Positions 45,037 through 55,081 are shown, counted from the first letter of the stretch. The stretch: 64,000 bases of DNA from Sutcliffiella deserti (GCF_020037475.1 NZ_JAIQDB010000008.1:1-64000); one strand, 5' to 3'. Notes: generated from the sequence alone by a model not told the origin. A program made the numbers and translations.

Positions 45037-46827
45037 TTACTTTATCTTATTGATTTTCTCTTGTTTTGCCTTTATTGATTCAATCTCTTCAACAGTAAAT
45101 TCTCTTGCTCCGATATTCACGTCAATTACTTCTGTTTCGTCTTCCTCGAGCCAAGCCTTAACAGATACTTCACGTTCTTTATTACATTCTACTTTTAGTA
45201 CTAATTTTGAGTTAACTGCTACTGGTTTTTTGAAATTTACAATCGCAGATTTTAGCTTTTTAGTATGAATTGATTTAGCTGATGTTGCGGTGAATAATTC
45301 CAATTGCATTGCATTAACTTTAGTTGTATTACTAGGACCCGTGACTATAAATCTATCTTCAATAATGCGTTCAAATGGAAGTTTTGTTCCTTTTTCTAGT
45401 AATGCTACAGGATCTGCTCCAATTACATCAATATAAACATTATTTGGAACAGTGTTGGTGAATACCACTTCTTGACCTGAAATTTCTGTGTCAGCGATTT
45501 GCAATTTATCGCTTGATTTAAAATTTATATTGTCAATTTGATGGTGATAAATAGCTGCTCCTCGACTTACCGCAAACATTGGATTAATTGACTTAATTGG
45601 TTTGCTTCGACGGCCTAAGATTTCATATATACGCTCCTGTATGGTGTGATAAAATGTCATACCACCTACAAGGAATACCGCATCAATGTCCTCCATGGAC
45701 ATTTTTCCGATTTTTGAATGCTCAAGTGCATTCAGAATTGGCTCTTCAATATTTTTACCTTGTTTACTTTTTTCTTTATAAAGTAAATCTTCAATAATTT
45801 CGTCATACTCTTTCTTAGTGATTGATAGAGTTGTTACAAATTCCTTTGGTAATTGAGAAGATAACATTTCTCGATAAGTAATGTTGTTGAACTTTTCTTT
45901 ATTTTCAAAATAGTCTATTTGCATTGTGCGAAGTTGATTTTCGATCTTGGTACTAAAACTCTTTTTAGCTCTTTCAGCAAAATCAAGAAGGTTTTCCAAA
46001 AGGCGTAGAATTTCTTTTTTATCATAGTTCGTTTTTAATTGGTTTGGAGTTACTCCTATTTGTTTTAATAGTTTTCTTCTTAGTTCAATTGCAACCTTTT
46101 TATCAAAATCAAGGCCACCTAATTCCGTGTACTGAGAAATAGATAGTTCTTGGATATCGATTCCCCCATTTTCCCCTTCTCCTACTTGTAAAATGGAAAC
46201 GTCACAAGTACCTCCACCTAGATCAAATACCATTAAATTCTTTTTTCCATCTTCTAGTTTCAAACGACGTGCAGATGTTGCCATTTTCTTTTCTTCATTA
46301 AGAAAGTCTATTAGAGCAGCTGTCGGTTCGGGAATCATATGAATTTTTTCTTTATCAAATCCGCTTAAGACTCCTGCTAATTTTGTTGCTTGTTGTTGCT
46401 GGAAGTTAAAATTGGCTGGAATGGTAATTACTACACTATCAATCTTTTCACCACCATAATACTCCTCAGCTTGTGCTTTTAAGATTTTTAATACATAAGA
46501 TGAGACAGTTTCAGGACGTATAGATTCCCCGTCTCCATCTATTTCCCATGAAACATCATCTCCAATATATCGTTTTGCTTCCTTTATTACACGTTGTGGA
46601 TACACGCCATTCATCCTCTTTGAAAATCTTCCTACATATGGATGCCCTTGATCGTCAATATAAAGGACTGATGGAAGAGTCGGATCTAAAGTAATGGCGT
46701 TACCACTCTCATCTACTTGAGCAACCTCTAAAGTGTGAGCATCTATATCTCCTCTAACAGTTAAGTTTGCAACACTTACTGTAGAATTAGTTGTACCTAA
46801 ATCAATTCCAATATATCTTTGTGACAT
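45037..46827 (-). CDS. Hsp70/DnaK-like ATPase, divergent, lid-less
   Basis: 596 residues. Actin-type ATPase: phosphate-1 IDLGTTNS (8-15), VVITIPANFNFQQQ (132-145), EPTAALIDF (167-175), phosphate-2 FDLGGGTCD (201-209), and adenosine motif FLVGGM (385-390). The substrate-binding part (about 445-596) is short, beta-rich, and lacks the alpha-helical lid and the C-terminal EEVD-like tail of housekeeping DnaK. No J-domain protein is encoded nearby, though the gene upstream ends in a GrpE-like domain. A dedicated chaperone ATPase for the proteins of this operon is likely. The ribosome site AAGGAGGAG lies in the end of the upstream gene. Confidence 0.9.
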   Translation of the reverse strand: MSQRYIGIDLGTTNSTVSVANLTVRGDIDAHTLEVAQVDESGNAITLDPTLPSVLYIDDQGHPYVGRFSKRMNGVYPQRVIKEAKRYIGDDVSWEIDGDGESIRPETVSSYVLKILKAQAEEYYGGEKIDSVVITIPANFNFQQQQATKLAGVLSGFDKEKIHMIPEPTAALIDFLNEEKKMATSARRLKLEDGKKNLMVFDLGGGTCDVSILQVGEGENGGIDIQELSISQYTELGGLDFDKKVAIELRRKLLKQIGVTPNQLKTNYDKKEILRLLENLLDFAERAKKSFSTKIENQLRTMQIDYFENKEKFNNITYREMLSSQLPKEFVTTLSITKKEYDEIIEDLLYKEKSKQGKNIEEPILNALEHSKIGKMSMEDIDAVFLVGGMTFYHTIQERIYEILGRRSKPIKSINPMFAVSRGAAIYHHQIDNINFKSSDKLQIADTEISGQEVVFTNTVPNNVYIDVIGADPVALLEKGTKLPFERIIEDRFIVTGPSNTTKVNAMQLELFTATSAKSIHTKKLKSAIVNFKKPVAVNSKLVLKVECNKEREVSVKAWLEEDETEVIDVNIGAREFTVEEIESIKAKQEKINKIK

Positions 46828-46828
46828 G

Positions 46829-48340
46829 TTAATTCTCCTCCTTAACTTGTGTAACTAATGGCTGAACAATTACAATGCCATTCATCGTCCAACCGTATTT
46901 CAATAATTTAACTAGAATCTCTTTGTTAGGACTCTCGATTGGTCCGTCTATCCTATAATTTTTTATTAGCTCATCCTTTTGTATTTTGAATAATTCACCT
47001 AAATTATGGCCACCATTAAATTCCTCTAATCCAATTGCAAGACTTAAACTAGAGAATAGATTAACCAATCGTCCAGAGCTAATATTTGGATTGTCTGGTA
47101 TTTTCCCTTGACTCTCCTCAAACAAGTCAGATAATAAGTAATTACTACTCTCTCCACCGATTGCTTGAAGAACAGTTCTATATGCTTTTTCCTCCGCCTG
47201 CGCTACTTTTTCCCGTTCCTGATTTAAAGCTATCTGCAAGCGATTTACCTCTTCCTCGGCAATCGCTAGTCTATGAGTGGAATTCATATTTTCTATAACC
47301 GAAGTCTTCTTTTCATTATCTAATAATGTAATCTGGGTGATTGCATGTTGTAAGGAACCAAAAGCTTGTTCTAATGAAGTAAGGATTTCGTCTCTTGGAG
47401 TAATTTCACAACCTATTTCTTTTGCAGTATTTTCAATACCAACTGTTTCCGCCGATGAATCCTTATAACCCATAAATTCATCCTTATCTTCCACAGCATT
47501 GGTTATATCTTCATTTTTTTCTAATTCTTTAGGTGTTAACGAATTTGGAGAATTGTTTTCAATTAAGTTATCTACTTCATAATCATCAGTTTTTACTTCT
47601 CTTGAATTTGGGGTTTCCAATAAACGCTTTAACTCTATTAAAGCTTCCGTTTCTTCCTCTTCCTTTAGAGAATCAAGTAAAATAGATTTTATACCTTCAG
47701 CAAATACGAGATTATCCAGCCTCATGTTTCGCTTATATTTGCCCATTTGCGGGAAACTCATCAAATTCTTATTCTTTCTGAATGCAAAACCTAATCTTTC
47801 AAATGAGTCTTGGTTTTCTGCTACTTTCCAATTCTCAAAGAATCTTGGCATAATGGCTTCCAACATAGTTCGCACACTAGCAAATTTTTTAGGATGACAT
47901 TTGCATATTAGATAACGTACCAATAAATCTATAAATACTCTTGAATTGTTGTTAAAGGCTTTATAACTTTGTAGGTCCCCATCACAGACAGAAGCAAAAG
48001 CCTTTCGTGAATTTGGAAATTTAAAGTTAAGGACATACAAAAAGGATAAAACAACTGATGAATTCACTTTTATTCCTTTCGCTTGGTTCCAGGACTCTGA
48101 GATAATTTCAGACACTCTTTCGGAGTCATCTATTACAATATTTTCATATATTTGTTTCTCTACTTCGGCTTGAAGTTCCCAAAAAAAGATATTACGTTGA
48201 TTAAATTCTTTAAGATTTAGTGTCTCTAAAACATTAAGGATTTCTTCTTCAGAAACTTTCTTAATGCTTGATAATAGATCCTTATCGGACTTTCCATAAT
48301 TCCTTAAAACAGCTTCTATTACTTGTGATTTAATATCCAT
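46829..48340 (-). CDS. Protein with C-terminal GrpE-like nucleotide-exchange domain
   Basis: 503 residues. Residues 1-220 are an unrecognised helical domain; 220-330 is an acidic linker; about 325-395 is a coiled coil (NRLQIALNQEREKVAQAEEK); the end (about 400-500) closes with ILVKLLKYGWTMNGIVIVQPLVTQV, which resembles the GrpE beta-domain end (V..vlqkGY...drvirPA.V.V). Being next to an Hsp70 gene, separated from it by one base, strongly favours a GrpE-like exchange factor with an added N-terminal module. The similarity is weak, so the assignment is partly contextual. Confidence 0.6.
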   Translation of the reverse strand: MDIKSQVIEAVLRNYGKSDKDLLSSIKKVSEEEILNVLETLNLKEFNQRNIFFWELQAEVEKQIYENIVIDDSERVSEIISESWNQAKGIKVNSSVVLSFLYVLNFKFPNSRKAFASVCDGDLQSYKAFNNNSRVFIDLLVRYLICKCHPKKFASVRTMLEAIMPRFFENWKVAENQDSFERLGFAFRKNKNLMSFPQMGKYKRNMRLDNLVFAEGIKSILLDSLKEEEETEALIELKRLLETPNSREVKTDDYEVDNLIENNSPNSLTPKELEKNEDITNAVEDKDEFMGYKDSSAETVGIENTAKEIGCEITPRDEILTSLEQAFGSLQHAITQITLLDNEKKTSVIENMNSTHRLAIAEEEVNRLQIALNQEREKVAQAEEKAYRTVLQAIGGESSNYLLSDLFEESQGKIPDNPNISSGRLVNLFSSLSLAIGLEEFNGGHNLGELFKIQKDELIKNYRIDGPIESPNKEILVKLLKYGWTMNGIVIVQPLVTQVKEEN

Positions 48341-48348
48341 ATTTCCTC

Positions 48349-50853
48349 CTAGTTCTTATATAAGTTATATCTTCTTCCATTAAAAGCTGGAATAACTTCA
48401 ATCTCCTCTTTAAGGTTTGATAGTAGTTCTATTAAAGATGGATAGATTTTTTCTCCCTTAACAATTGTCTGAATTGGTTCAAATCGTTTTTCGTGTTCTC
48501 CATGCATAAGGAATACTTTTTTGGGTTGTAAATCGACAATTAGCTGTAAAATTTGTTCCCTGCTTGCATGAGCTGATAACCTAAACGATTCAATTCTTGC
48601 ACGGACAACTTTATCACTTCCATTAACTTTTACAGAAGATTCATCTTCTATTTTTGATGTTTGAAGAATGTGTTGACCTGGGCTCTCTTCATCCATATAG
48701 CCTGTAAAGGAGATTGCATTTCGCTCTTCTTCAATTAAGTATTCTGCATACCGTGCAGATGCACTATAATCAGTTAGCATACCTGAACTTGCAACAATAC
48801 AGTTGTTTCCTGGAGAAATGAAATCTTCTATGAAGTTATTAAACGTAAAATTACTGCCTCTACGATTTGAATAAATGTATTGTGCAGCTTGCACTCCTCC
48901 TCCCAAAAAAATCTGTTCTTCATCTTCGTTTTGATAATATGTTGGATTAATATACTGATGCTTCTCCGCATATCTTTGGTAGACTTGGCATACATCCGTT
49001 ACCCTACCATCCAAGAAAAGATTAAAAGGGAGATATTTTTCCTCTCTAAAAGCTTCTCTCAAAATAAGAATAATTTCTTGCGCACGACCAACCGCAAAAG
49101 AGGGAATTAACATAGAACCAGCCTTATCCATTGTACGTTTGACCGATTCCAAAAATAGATGTTCCTGTCTTGGTCTAGCGACACTTGCATTAGTTGGAAG
49201 GAATCCATAAGTAGACTCTGTAATTAAAATATCGACCTTTAAACTTTCAGGTAAATTCATTCCCTTAACAGTTTTTTGATCATCGACTGAATAATCCCCA
49301 GTAAAAAGTATGGAAATACCTTTTAACTCAATGTGAATTGCCCCAGCTCCTAATATATGTCCCGATGGATAGTATGTTATTTTCCATGTATCGTTTTGAG
49401 TTTGTATTTGAAAAGTTTGATAGAAATCTATAGTTTTAATAGAAAATAATGCCCTCTGTACATCCTCCTCACTATACATATTAATATTAGATTCTTGTGC
49501 AATTCGAACTGTATCTGTGAGTAATAACTTCATTAAACTAGTTGTCGCTTCCGTTGCATACATTGGTAAATTGGGATTGAGTTTATGAACAAAAGGTACT
49601 GCACCTGTATGATCCATATGTGCATGTGAGATTAACAGGGCATCAACATCATCAAAAGTAATTCCTTTTTCAAACATTGGTGAATAATCAGGGTGGTATG
49701 GATCCTCATTTAAATGCATTCCAGCATCTAATAATAAGTTATTACCTTTTATACTAATTAAAATTGATGTGCCCCCGATTTTTTGACCTCCACCAAGAAA
49801 CGTTACGTGGCAATCTTTTAAGTCCAATTTTGTTTCTGTATTACTTAACTGTTTAGAAGCATTCCAGTATGCTTTTATTGCTTCTGTTCGATCTGCATGC
49901 TTTGGAAATTCCAATTTCCAAAAGTTTCTCAAATTCTGTGGTAGGTTAGATTTTAAGTAGTTTCCATATAAAAGGGTTGTCAATAAATCATTAGGTGACT
50001 TTAAACGATCCTGCTCTATTCCGTCATACCAATTGGGATGACTACTCATCCTCTTGATTAACCTAATATAACTATTCCGTTTCTTTTCAAGTGCTTCATC
50101 TGCAAAACAATTATTTTGTAGTTGTTCCACAGTATTTTTAGTAAGGACATTTTGTGATAGTTCCTTATAAAAATGTCCAATGAACTTCACATCTCCAGTA
50201 ATCTTAGAATCTATTATCGCCCACTCTTCTCGTGTAACAAAATTAGATATTTCATCCAAAACAATAGCCCAATATACGATATCCTGCTCTCTAGATAGTC
50301 GTTCATTATTTAAATAAATTAGCTTTCTTAAATGAAAACGGGCCTGTGTATAGTTCTTATAGAGAAACTCTATTTCAACTAAGTTGAGAACAGTATCAAT
50401 ATAAAGTTTGTATTCAGTAGAATTCCTACGAAATTCTCGATCCATCCTATCTGCTATTTCAAGTGAAATCATATAAGCTTTATCTTTTTTACCTTCAAAA
50501 AACAGATACCTAGCTATATAGAGTTGTATTTCAGTAACATATTCAATACCAGGTTGGGTAAGTAGCCATTCCAAGTAACTTATATCCCCTCTTAGCTTTT
50601 CCCATGAAGTAATAAACAAAGGGGCAAGGACCTGTATACTGCCAGAGGTCTCAATTGCTAGTTTACTAGCTTCAAAAACAATATCGTATTCTTTTTGTGA
50701 ATGATAAAATTTACTGATTCTAGTAAGTCCTTCAATATCTAGCAGTTGTATATTTATTTTGAGTAAATCATAATATTTTTTTGCCTCTTTTTTAAATCCT
50801 CTGTTCTCAAGAAATATTGCCTCTTGCAAACATTCCTCAATGTTTTTTGACAT
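48349..50853 (-). CDS. Beta-CASP metallo-beta-lactamase RNase with helical N-terminal domain
   Basis: 834 residues. Residues 1-340 are helical, TPR-like (FEASKLAIETSG, KDKAYMISLEIAD). Residues 345-834 are a beta-CASP nuclease of the CPSF73/RNase J superfamily: GGGQKIGGTS (354-363), motif II HAHMDH (410-415), motif III His499 in PSGHILGAG, motif IV Asp520 in LFTGDY, motif A Glu546 in ITESTYG, motif B His762 in RLSAHAS, motif C His784 in FLMHGE. All catalytic metal ligands are present, so it should be an active RNase (endo and/or 5'-3' exo). Closest in style to the archaeal/bacterial CPSF-like group, not RNase J. First gene of the operon. Confidence 0.88.
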   Translation of the reverse strand: MSKNIEECLQEAIFLENRGFKKEAKKYYDLLKINIQLLDIEGLTRISKFYHSQKEYDIVFEASKLAIETSGSIQVLAPLFITSWEKLRGDISYLEWLLTQPGIEYVTEIQLYIARYLFFEGKKDKAYMISLEIADRMDREFRRNSTEYKLYIDTVLNLVEIEFLYKNYTQARFHLRKLIYLNNERLSREQDIVYWAIVLDEISNFVTREEWAIIDSKITGDVKFIGHFYKELSQNVLTKNTVEQLQNNCFADEALEKKRNSYIRLIKRMSSHPNWYDGIEQDRLKSPNDLLTTLLYGNYLKSNLPQNLRNFWKLEFPKHADRTEAIKAYWNASKQLSNTETKLDLKDCHVTFLGGGQKIGGTSILISIKGNNLLLDAGMHLNEDPYHPDYSPMFEKGITFDDVDALLISHAHMDHTGAVPFVHKLNPNLPMYATEATTSLMKLLLTDTVRIAQESNINMYSEEDVQRALFSIKTIDFYQTFQIQTQNDTWKITYYPSGHILGAGAIHIELKGISILFTGDYSVDDQKTVKGMNLPESLKVDILITESTYGFLPTNASVARPRQEHLFLESVKRTMDKAGSMLIPSFAVGRAQEIILILREAFREEKYLPFNLFLDGRVTDVCQVYQRYAEKHQYINPTYYQNEDEEQIFLGGGVQAAQYIYSNRRGSNFTFNNFIEDFISPGNNCIVASSGMLTDYSASARYAEYLIEEERNAISFTGYMDEESPGQHILQTSKIEDESSVKVNGSDKVVRARIESFRLSAHASREQILQLIVDLQPKKVFLMHGEHEKRFEPIQTIVKGEKIYPSLIELLSNLKEEIEVIPAFNGRRYNLYKN

Positions 50854-50996
50854 TTCCGACCACCCACCAGATATAGCTTTTAATAGTAAAATGTTCCTGA
50901 TTAAATTTTACCAAATACTCGCTATATTTAATACATTTATTAACAACTTTCTGCTTTTTTCCATTTTATTCGACAACTCCTAAATAATAAAAAAAT
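50854..50996. promoter_or_regulatory. Promoter region of the Hsp70/beta-CASP operon
   Basis: An AT-rich 143-base gap after a terminator, the only place for the promoter of the six-gene operon. Possible weak boxes exist (TTGTTA and TATAGC on the minus strand) but spacing is poor, so no exact promoter is called. Confidence 0.35.
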
Positions 50997-51028
50997 AGAC
51001 AACCGAAAAGTTCTGCTTTCGGTTGTCT
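50986..51028 (-). terminator. Terminator separating the Z1 locus from the Hsp70/beta-CASP operon
   Basis: Perfect 12-bp stem AGACAACCGAAA/TTTCGGTTGTCT (50997-51008 and 51017-51028) with T run on the minus strand (plus-strand A run 50986-50995). Confidence 0.9.
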
Positions 51029-51047
51029 ATTTTTAAATTTTTAGATA

Positions 51048-52676
51048 TTAAGTCTTCGGCCAGTTAAAATCTTTATTATAAAATGATTGTTTTAATTTAA
51101 TTAAATCATGTTCCCACTCAGTTATGGAGTTTCTATTCCTAATTAATCCATTCTTCATGCTTTTTCTACCTCGCACTAAAAAAGCAATAGTATAAACAAC
51201 TTTCTTAAGCCCAAGCTGTGGTACTGCTTTTTTAGAAAGTATTTCCCACCGCTTTTGTCGTGTTAGTCCTGTAATTTGATAACCAATTTTTTTTAAATCA
51301 CTATTATTTCTTAGTTCCTTTTCACTTAATGGACTAGTAGCTTCTGAAATCTCAGTTGATGGCCATTTAAATAGTGCTAAGTTATTCTCTTGGAAAACAC
51401 TCTCACTAATGGGCTCTCTTACATCAAACCAGAGATTGGTAGACTTGTTAATCTCTTTAACCATATCCTCTGTTATATAGTGTTTGCCTGTATTTTGACT
51501 AAATAAAGAATCTACTACTATTTCTTTTCTCACAATAAAATCTTGTTTGTTTTTATAAAGATTTAAAATAACATTTTCCTTAATTAAATAATTTATTAAA
51601 TCTGTATACACTTTCATAATTGTATTGGGTATATAATAAAGTTGGTTTGTTCTTTTGAGACTTTGTTGTTCTAAAATCACCACCTCCTGCTTTACTTCAT
51701 CTAGAAAGTTGGTTTGAAGTTTAGATAATTGTTGATATATCTTTTCTGAAATCCATTTAAAATGATTCTCATTAAAAATAGTTTGTTTAAGTTTTAGATC
51801 CTCTATTCTATCCCTACCAATTTGATAAGGGGTTTCTTTATTGATAATACTGTAAAGGGTGTTATATAAATTTATTTCTGGGGAATGTAATAATAAGAAT
51901 TCCCTTCCTATTTTAGCTTTATTAACAAGCTCAATATCTAGTTCATTTAAGTATGAGTAGAATAATATTCTAGTGAATTCCGTTTCTGATACATTAGCAT
52001 CTAGGAAAAGCCAATCATCTACTAAGTTATTCATTATCTTTGAGAATATCTCTTTATGGTTATAATCCAATATACAATCTATATATTTCAATATAATTAT
52101 TGGTTCATTATTATCCATAATTAAATCATGGAAATAATCATAAAATCTCTCCAAATAGTCAAAAATCACATCGTGGTATTCTGAATATATAAGGTCATGT
52201 ATAAATTGAAGAACAGATAAATACTTTTTATTTCTTTCTTCAATAACTCCATATTCCTTATCCATAATCTGATTTAAAACTTCAATTATAATTGGTGTCC
52301 ATTTTTTCACATCAATAGTATCAGAAAACTGCAATGATATAATATGCTTGCTCCAATTAAGAACGAAGTCATATTCTCCTTGTTTCAATAATTTGTGTGC
52401 TAACTCTAACCTATTGGTAATATTGTCTTCATTATTTTCAGCTAAAAACAACTGAATAGCTTTAAAAGACGTGTTTTTTAACATGTAACTAAACAAAGAT
52501 TGTAGTGTTGAATCCATTAAATTAGTTTTTTCCAATTCCATCTGTTGTTTATTGTTTGCCATTACAAGTCTTTCAATTTCTTCATTTAGCTTTTGAATCT
52601 CCAATTCATAGTCAACGTAAGCATTATCTAATTTATATAGGAGTTCCTGAACCATCTTATTATTAGCTTTTAGCAC
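51048..52676 (-). CDS. Hypothetical protein of the Z1 locus
   Basis: About 542 residues from GTG 52676, which lies 8 bases after GAGG; the GTG three codons upstream is an alternative. The N-terminus is a coiled coil (VDYELEIQKLNEEIERL), the middle is helical and rich in Leu, Ile and Asn, and the last 100 residues (SDLKKIGYQITGLTRQKRWEIL as a region, then VYTIAFLVRGRKSMKN, ending DFNWPKT) form a compact basic domain that looks nucleic-acid binding. I recall similar C-terminal blocks in proteins of other accessory loci but cannot name the family. It sits between terminators, so it is its own transcript. Confidence 0.7.
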   Translation of the reverse strand: MLKANNKMVQELLYKLDNAYVDYELEIQKLNEEIERLVMANNKQQMELEKTNLMDSTLQSLFSYMLKNTSFKAIQLFLAENNEDNITNRLELAHKLLKQGEYDFVLNWSKHIISLQFSDTIDVKKWTPIIIEVLNQIMDKEYGVIEERNKKYLSVLQFIHDLIYSEYHDVIFDYLERFYDYFHDLIMDNNEPIIILKYIDCILDYNHKEIFSKIMNNLVDDWLFLDANVSETEFTRILFYSYLNELDIELVNKAKIGREFLLLHSPEINLYNTLYSIINKETPYQIGRDRIEDLKLKQTIFNENHFKWISEKIYQQLSKLQTNFLDEVKQEVVILEQQSLKRTNQLYYIPNTIMKVYTDLINYLIKENVILNLYKNKQDFIVRKEIVVDSLFSQNTGKHYITEDMVKEINKSTNLWFDVREPISESVFQENNLALFKWPSTEISEATSPLSEKELRNNSDLKKIGYQITGLTRQKRWEILSKKAVPQLGLKKVVYTIAFLVRGRKSMKNGLIRNRNSITEWEHDLIKLKQSFYNKDFNWPKT

Positions 52677-52802
52677 ATATAACACCTCGTTCTAATTCGC
52701 TTCAATTTACTAATTTACATGTACACAAGTAGTATTAATACCATTATAAATGAAATTGTTTACAAAGTTGAAGATTATTGTTCGAAGTAAAAAAGTGTAA
52801 AC

Positions 52803-52848
52803 AAAGGGGAACAATTTCCTTTATTTTAAGAAATATTGTTCCCCTTTT
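52803..52848 (-). terminator. Terminator of the Z1 gene
   Basis: Perfect 13-bp-class stem AAAGGGGAACAAT/ATTGTTCCCCTTT (52803-52815 and 52835-52847), AT-rich loop; works on either strand. Confidence 0.88.
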
Positions 52849-52876
52849 ATAACCACAACCTCCCCCAGCCCTGGAT

Positions 52877-55081
52877 CTACCTAATCGTCTTCTTAGCAAA
52901 CACTGTAGGCGTTGTATGAGCTGGCGCTACAATTACCGGCCACCAAAACGGCGTGCCGTTCCATCCATTTTCTTTTAGCCCGTTCTGTCTTAAGAGAATA
53001 ACTGCTGGTATATCTTGTGCTATATCTCGTGCAATACGTAGTTCACCTTTTTCGCCTTTAGGTGTGTCTGGTGAATTCTCATAGACTCCATTAGAATCAA
53101 CTCTTTTAATATTACGATTTTGTTTGGTTACCACCCATACATTACCCGACAGTTCAGTTTCTTGTTCATAGGATAAATAATCGAGAATTGACTCATATTC
53201 TTCTAGATCCCAATCATACCCATCTTCCATGATAAGAGTTGAATGAATTATGGAGAGAATATATTTGACTTCATCCACAGGCATTAAGAAATAACCCTTA
53301 CTCTTATCATGGGTTTGAGATTTATACTCTGCCTGCTCTAACAACTTATCTATCATCTCAACTTTTGACTTTATATGAGTTTTATAGCCGGTTTGGAAGC
53401 CAATTGGTAATAAACGTTTTTTGGGCTTTATAATAGAAATATTAGATAAGAGTATCTTATTAGGACTACATGGGATTATTTGATTAAGACCATCTTTTTG
53501 GATAAATACAACCCCTTGTTGATGTCCACCTTTTTCAAAAGCATTACGGAGCTCACTGTCAAACTCATGCATTCTCTTCATGACATTGTATATTTTTTGC
53601 GTTGTATAGAATCTTGTGACGGCTACATCTTCAATCGGTCTTGCACCATACATTCTTGAATGTTGTAATACGGTATCCTGTTGGAATGTCTTAGGATTAC
53701 GACCATAATAAAAACCAATTAAATTCCCAATTGTTACACCACGATCTAAAATCTGGCCCCCAATAAAAATATTGAAAGGAGAGCGAAGTCTGAGTTGCCC
53801 AGTTTCATCAAGTAACTCATTAACGTCTTTTTCAGAGTTAACGATAGAGATAATTAGATATTCATCAACTAATGCTTCTTTAACTATCTCAATAGTTTCC
53901 TCAATAGTAGGTTGAGATATATCTATTGTTGATAAAGAATCCTTTAGATTGTTATAAGACTCTTTGATAAGAGAATAAAACAATTCATCATCAACTATGG
54001 CCACGTCTCTAAGTTGTTCCTCAATACCAATAACTACATTCTCCTGCCATGCATGGGCGGCTTTTCCTCTTTCAGTATGAATAATGAATGAGTATTTTAA
54101 GAGTTTTTCACCCATTTGTGACTGTTGCCATCTCCTGATTGAAGCACCAACTAAAAAGTTCACTATTGCTTTACGGATACCGGCAACTGATTTACTAGTT
54201 AAGAGATCATTGTTTTTAACCCGTCTTCTATCTTGCTTTTTGAGGACATCTAATTCCTTTTCAAGTACTTCTTGGTATAAAAACGATGCCATATGACCCT
54301 CTATCTCTGACTTTTCAAAGTACATGTCTCCGCCTACATATTTATCATGGATAGGCACTAATTCAGTAAAGGCTGGTCGTATTGGTTGAAACGACTTATG
54401 TTCGTGAACAGCCATGTCTTCTGGCTGAAGGTAAAGAGAGTATGGTGTTGCTGTTACTTGCAAAAATGAAGTAGAGGATAACTGATTTCTAAGACTATCA
54501 ATCTTTCCAGCTATAACCTTCATCTCTGTTATGTTTGACTCTTTATTGTTTTCATAGGCAACACTTGCAAAGTCCGCCTCATCATCAATAAATAAGATAC
54601 GCTTATTAGCAAGGTCCGGATATGTCTCGAATAAAGCATCATAGATTCTATCCAAATTTTTTGTCTCTTTTTTTACGATAAAAGCAAGTTTTTGAGAAAG
54701 GTCATATTTTCTTAGATTAGTTGGTAATGACATGATATCAAATATTCGCATTTGATCATCTTCAACAAGTTCACTAAACTCTCTTGATAGACGCTCGTAT
54801 GTTTGTTTTACAAGAGCGTTCGAAACCTTAGTAAAAATTATAACTAAATCGTATCCATTATCATATGCAAGCCCCATTACACCAATAAACGTTCTAGTCT
54901 TACCGGATTGAATTTTACCTAGTAACATACCTGGGCGATTCGAAGTTGTTGGTTCACTAATTAGGTTTGTAACGGTACTTTCTATAGTACCTTTTAGGTT
55001 TTCATCATAATTATTTTGTTCATTTAAGTAATTGTAGAACATTCCATTTTTCTTTATATTTACTTTAGTTTTAGTATTCAA
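52877..55081 (-). CDS. Z1-domain ATPase/endonuclease-like protein
   Basis: About 734 residues starting at a TTG 9 bases after GGGGAGGAG. A superfamily II helicase-like ATPase: Walker A GKIQSGKT (about 55-62), Walker B FIDDEADFAS (about 165-174), motif III-like QVTATPYSLY (about 200-210), then the Z1 domain (about 370-590) with FIGGQILDRGVTIGNLIGFYYGR and QQDTVLQHSRMYGAR. Z1 proteins accompany DNA methylases in restriction-modification-like loci. No separate nuclease is encoded next to it, so it is the likeliest effector of this locus. Confidence 0.88.
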   Translation of the reverse strand: MNTKTKVNIKKNGMFYNYLNEQNNYDENLKGTIESTVTNLISEPTTSNRPGMLLGKIQSGKTRTFIGVMGLAYDNGYDLVIIFTKVSNALVKQTYERLSREFSELVEDDQMRIFDIMSLPTNLRKYDLSQKLAFIVKKETKNLDRIYDALFETYPDLANKRILFIDDEADFASVAYENNKESNITEMKVIAGKIDSLRNQLSSTSFLQVTATPYSLYLQPEDMAVHEHKSFQPIRPAFTELVPIHDKYVGGDMYFEKSEIEGHMASFLYQEVLEKELDVLKKQDRRRVKNNDLLTSKSVAGIRKAIVNFLVGASIRRWQQSQMGEKLLKYSFIIHTERGKAAHAWQENVVIGIEEQLRDVAIVDDELFYSLIKESYNNLKDSLSTIDISQPTIEETIEIVKEALVDEYLIISIVNSEKDVNELLDETGQLRLRSPFNIFIGGQILDRGVTIGNLIGFYYGRNPKTFQQDTVLQHSRMYGARPIEDVAVTRFYTTQKIYNVMKRMHEFDSELRNAFEKGGHQQGVVFIQKDGLNQIIPCSPNKILLSNISIIKPKKRLLPIGFQTGYKTHIKSKVEMIDKLLEQAEYKSQTHDKSKGYFLMPVDEVKYILSIIHSTLIMEDGYDWDLEEYESILDYLSYEQETELSGNVWVVTKQNRNIKRVDSNGVYENSPDTPKGEKGELRIARDIAQDIPAVILLRQNGLKENGWNGTPFWWPVIVAPAHTTPTVFAKKTIR

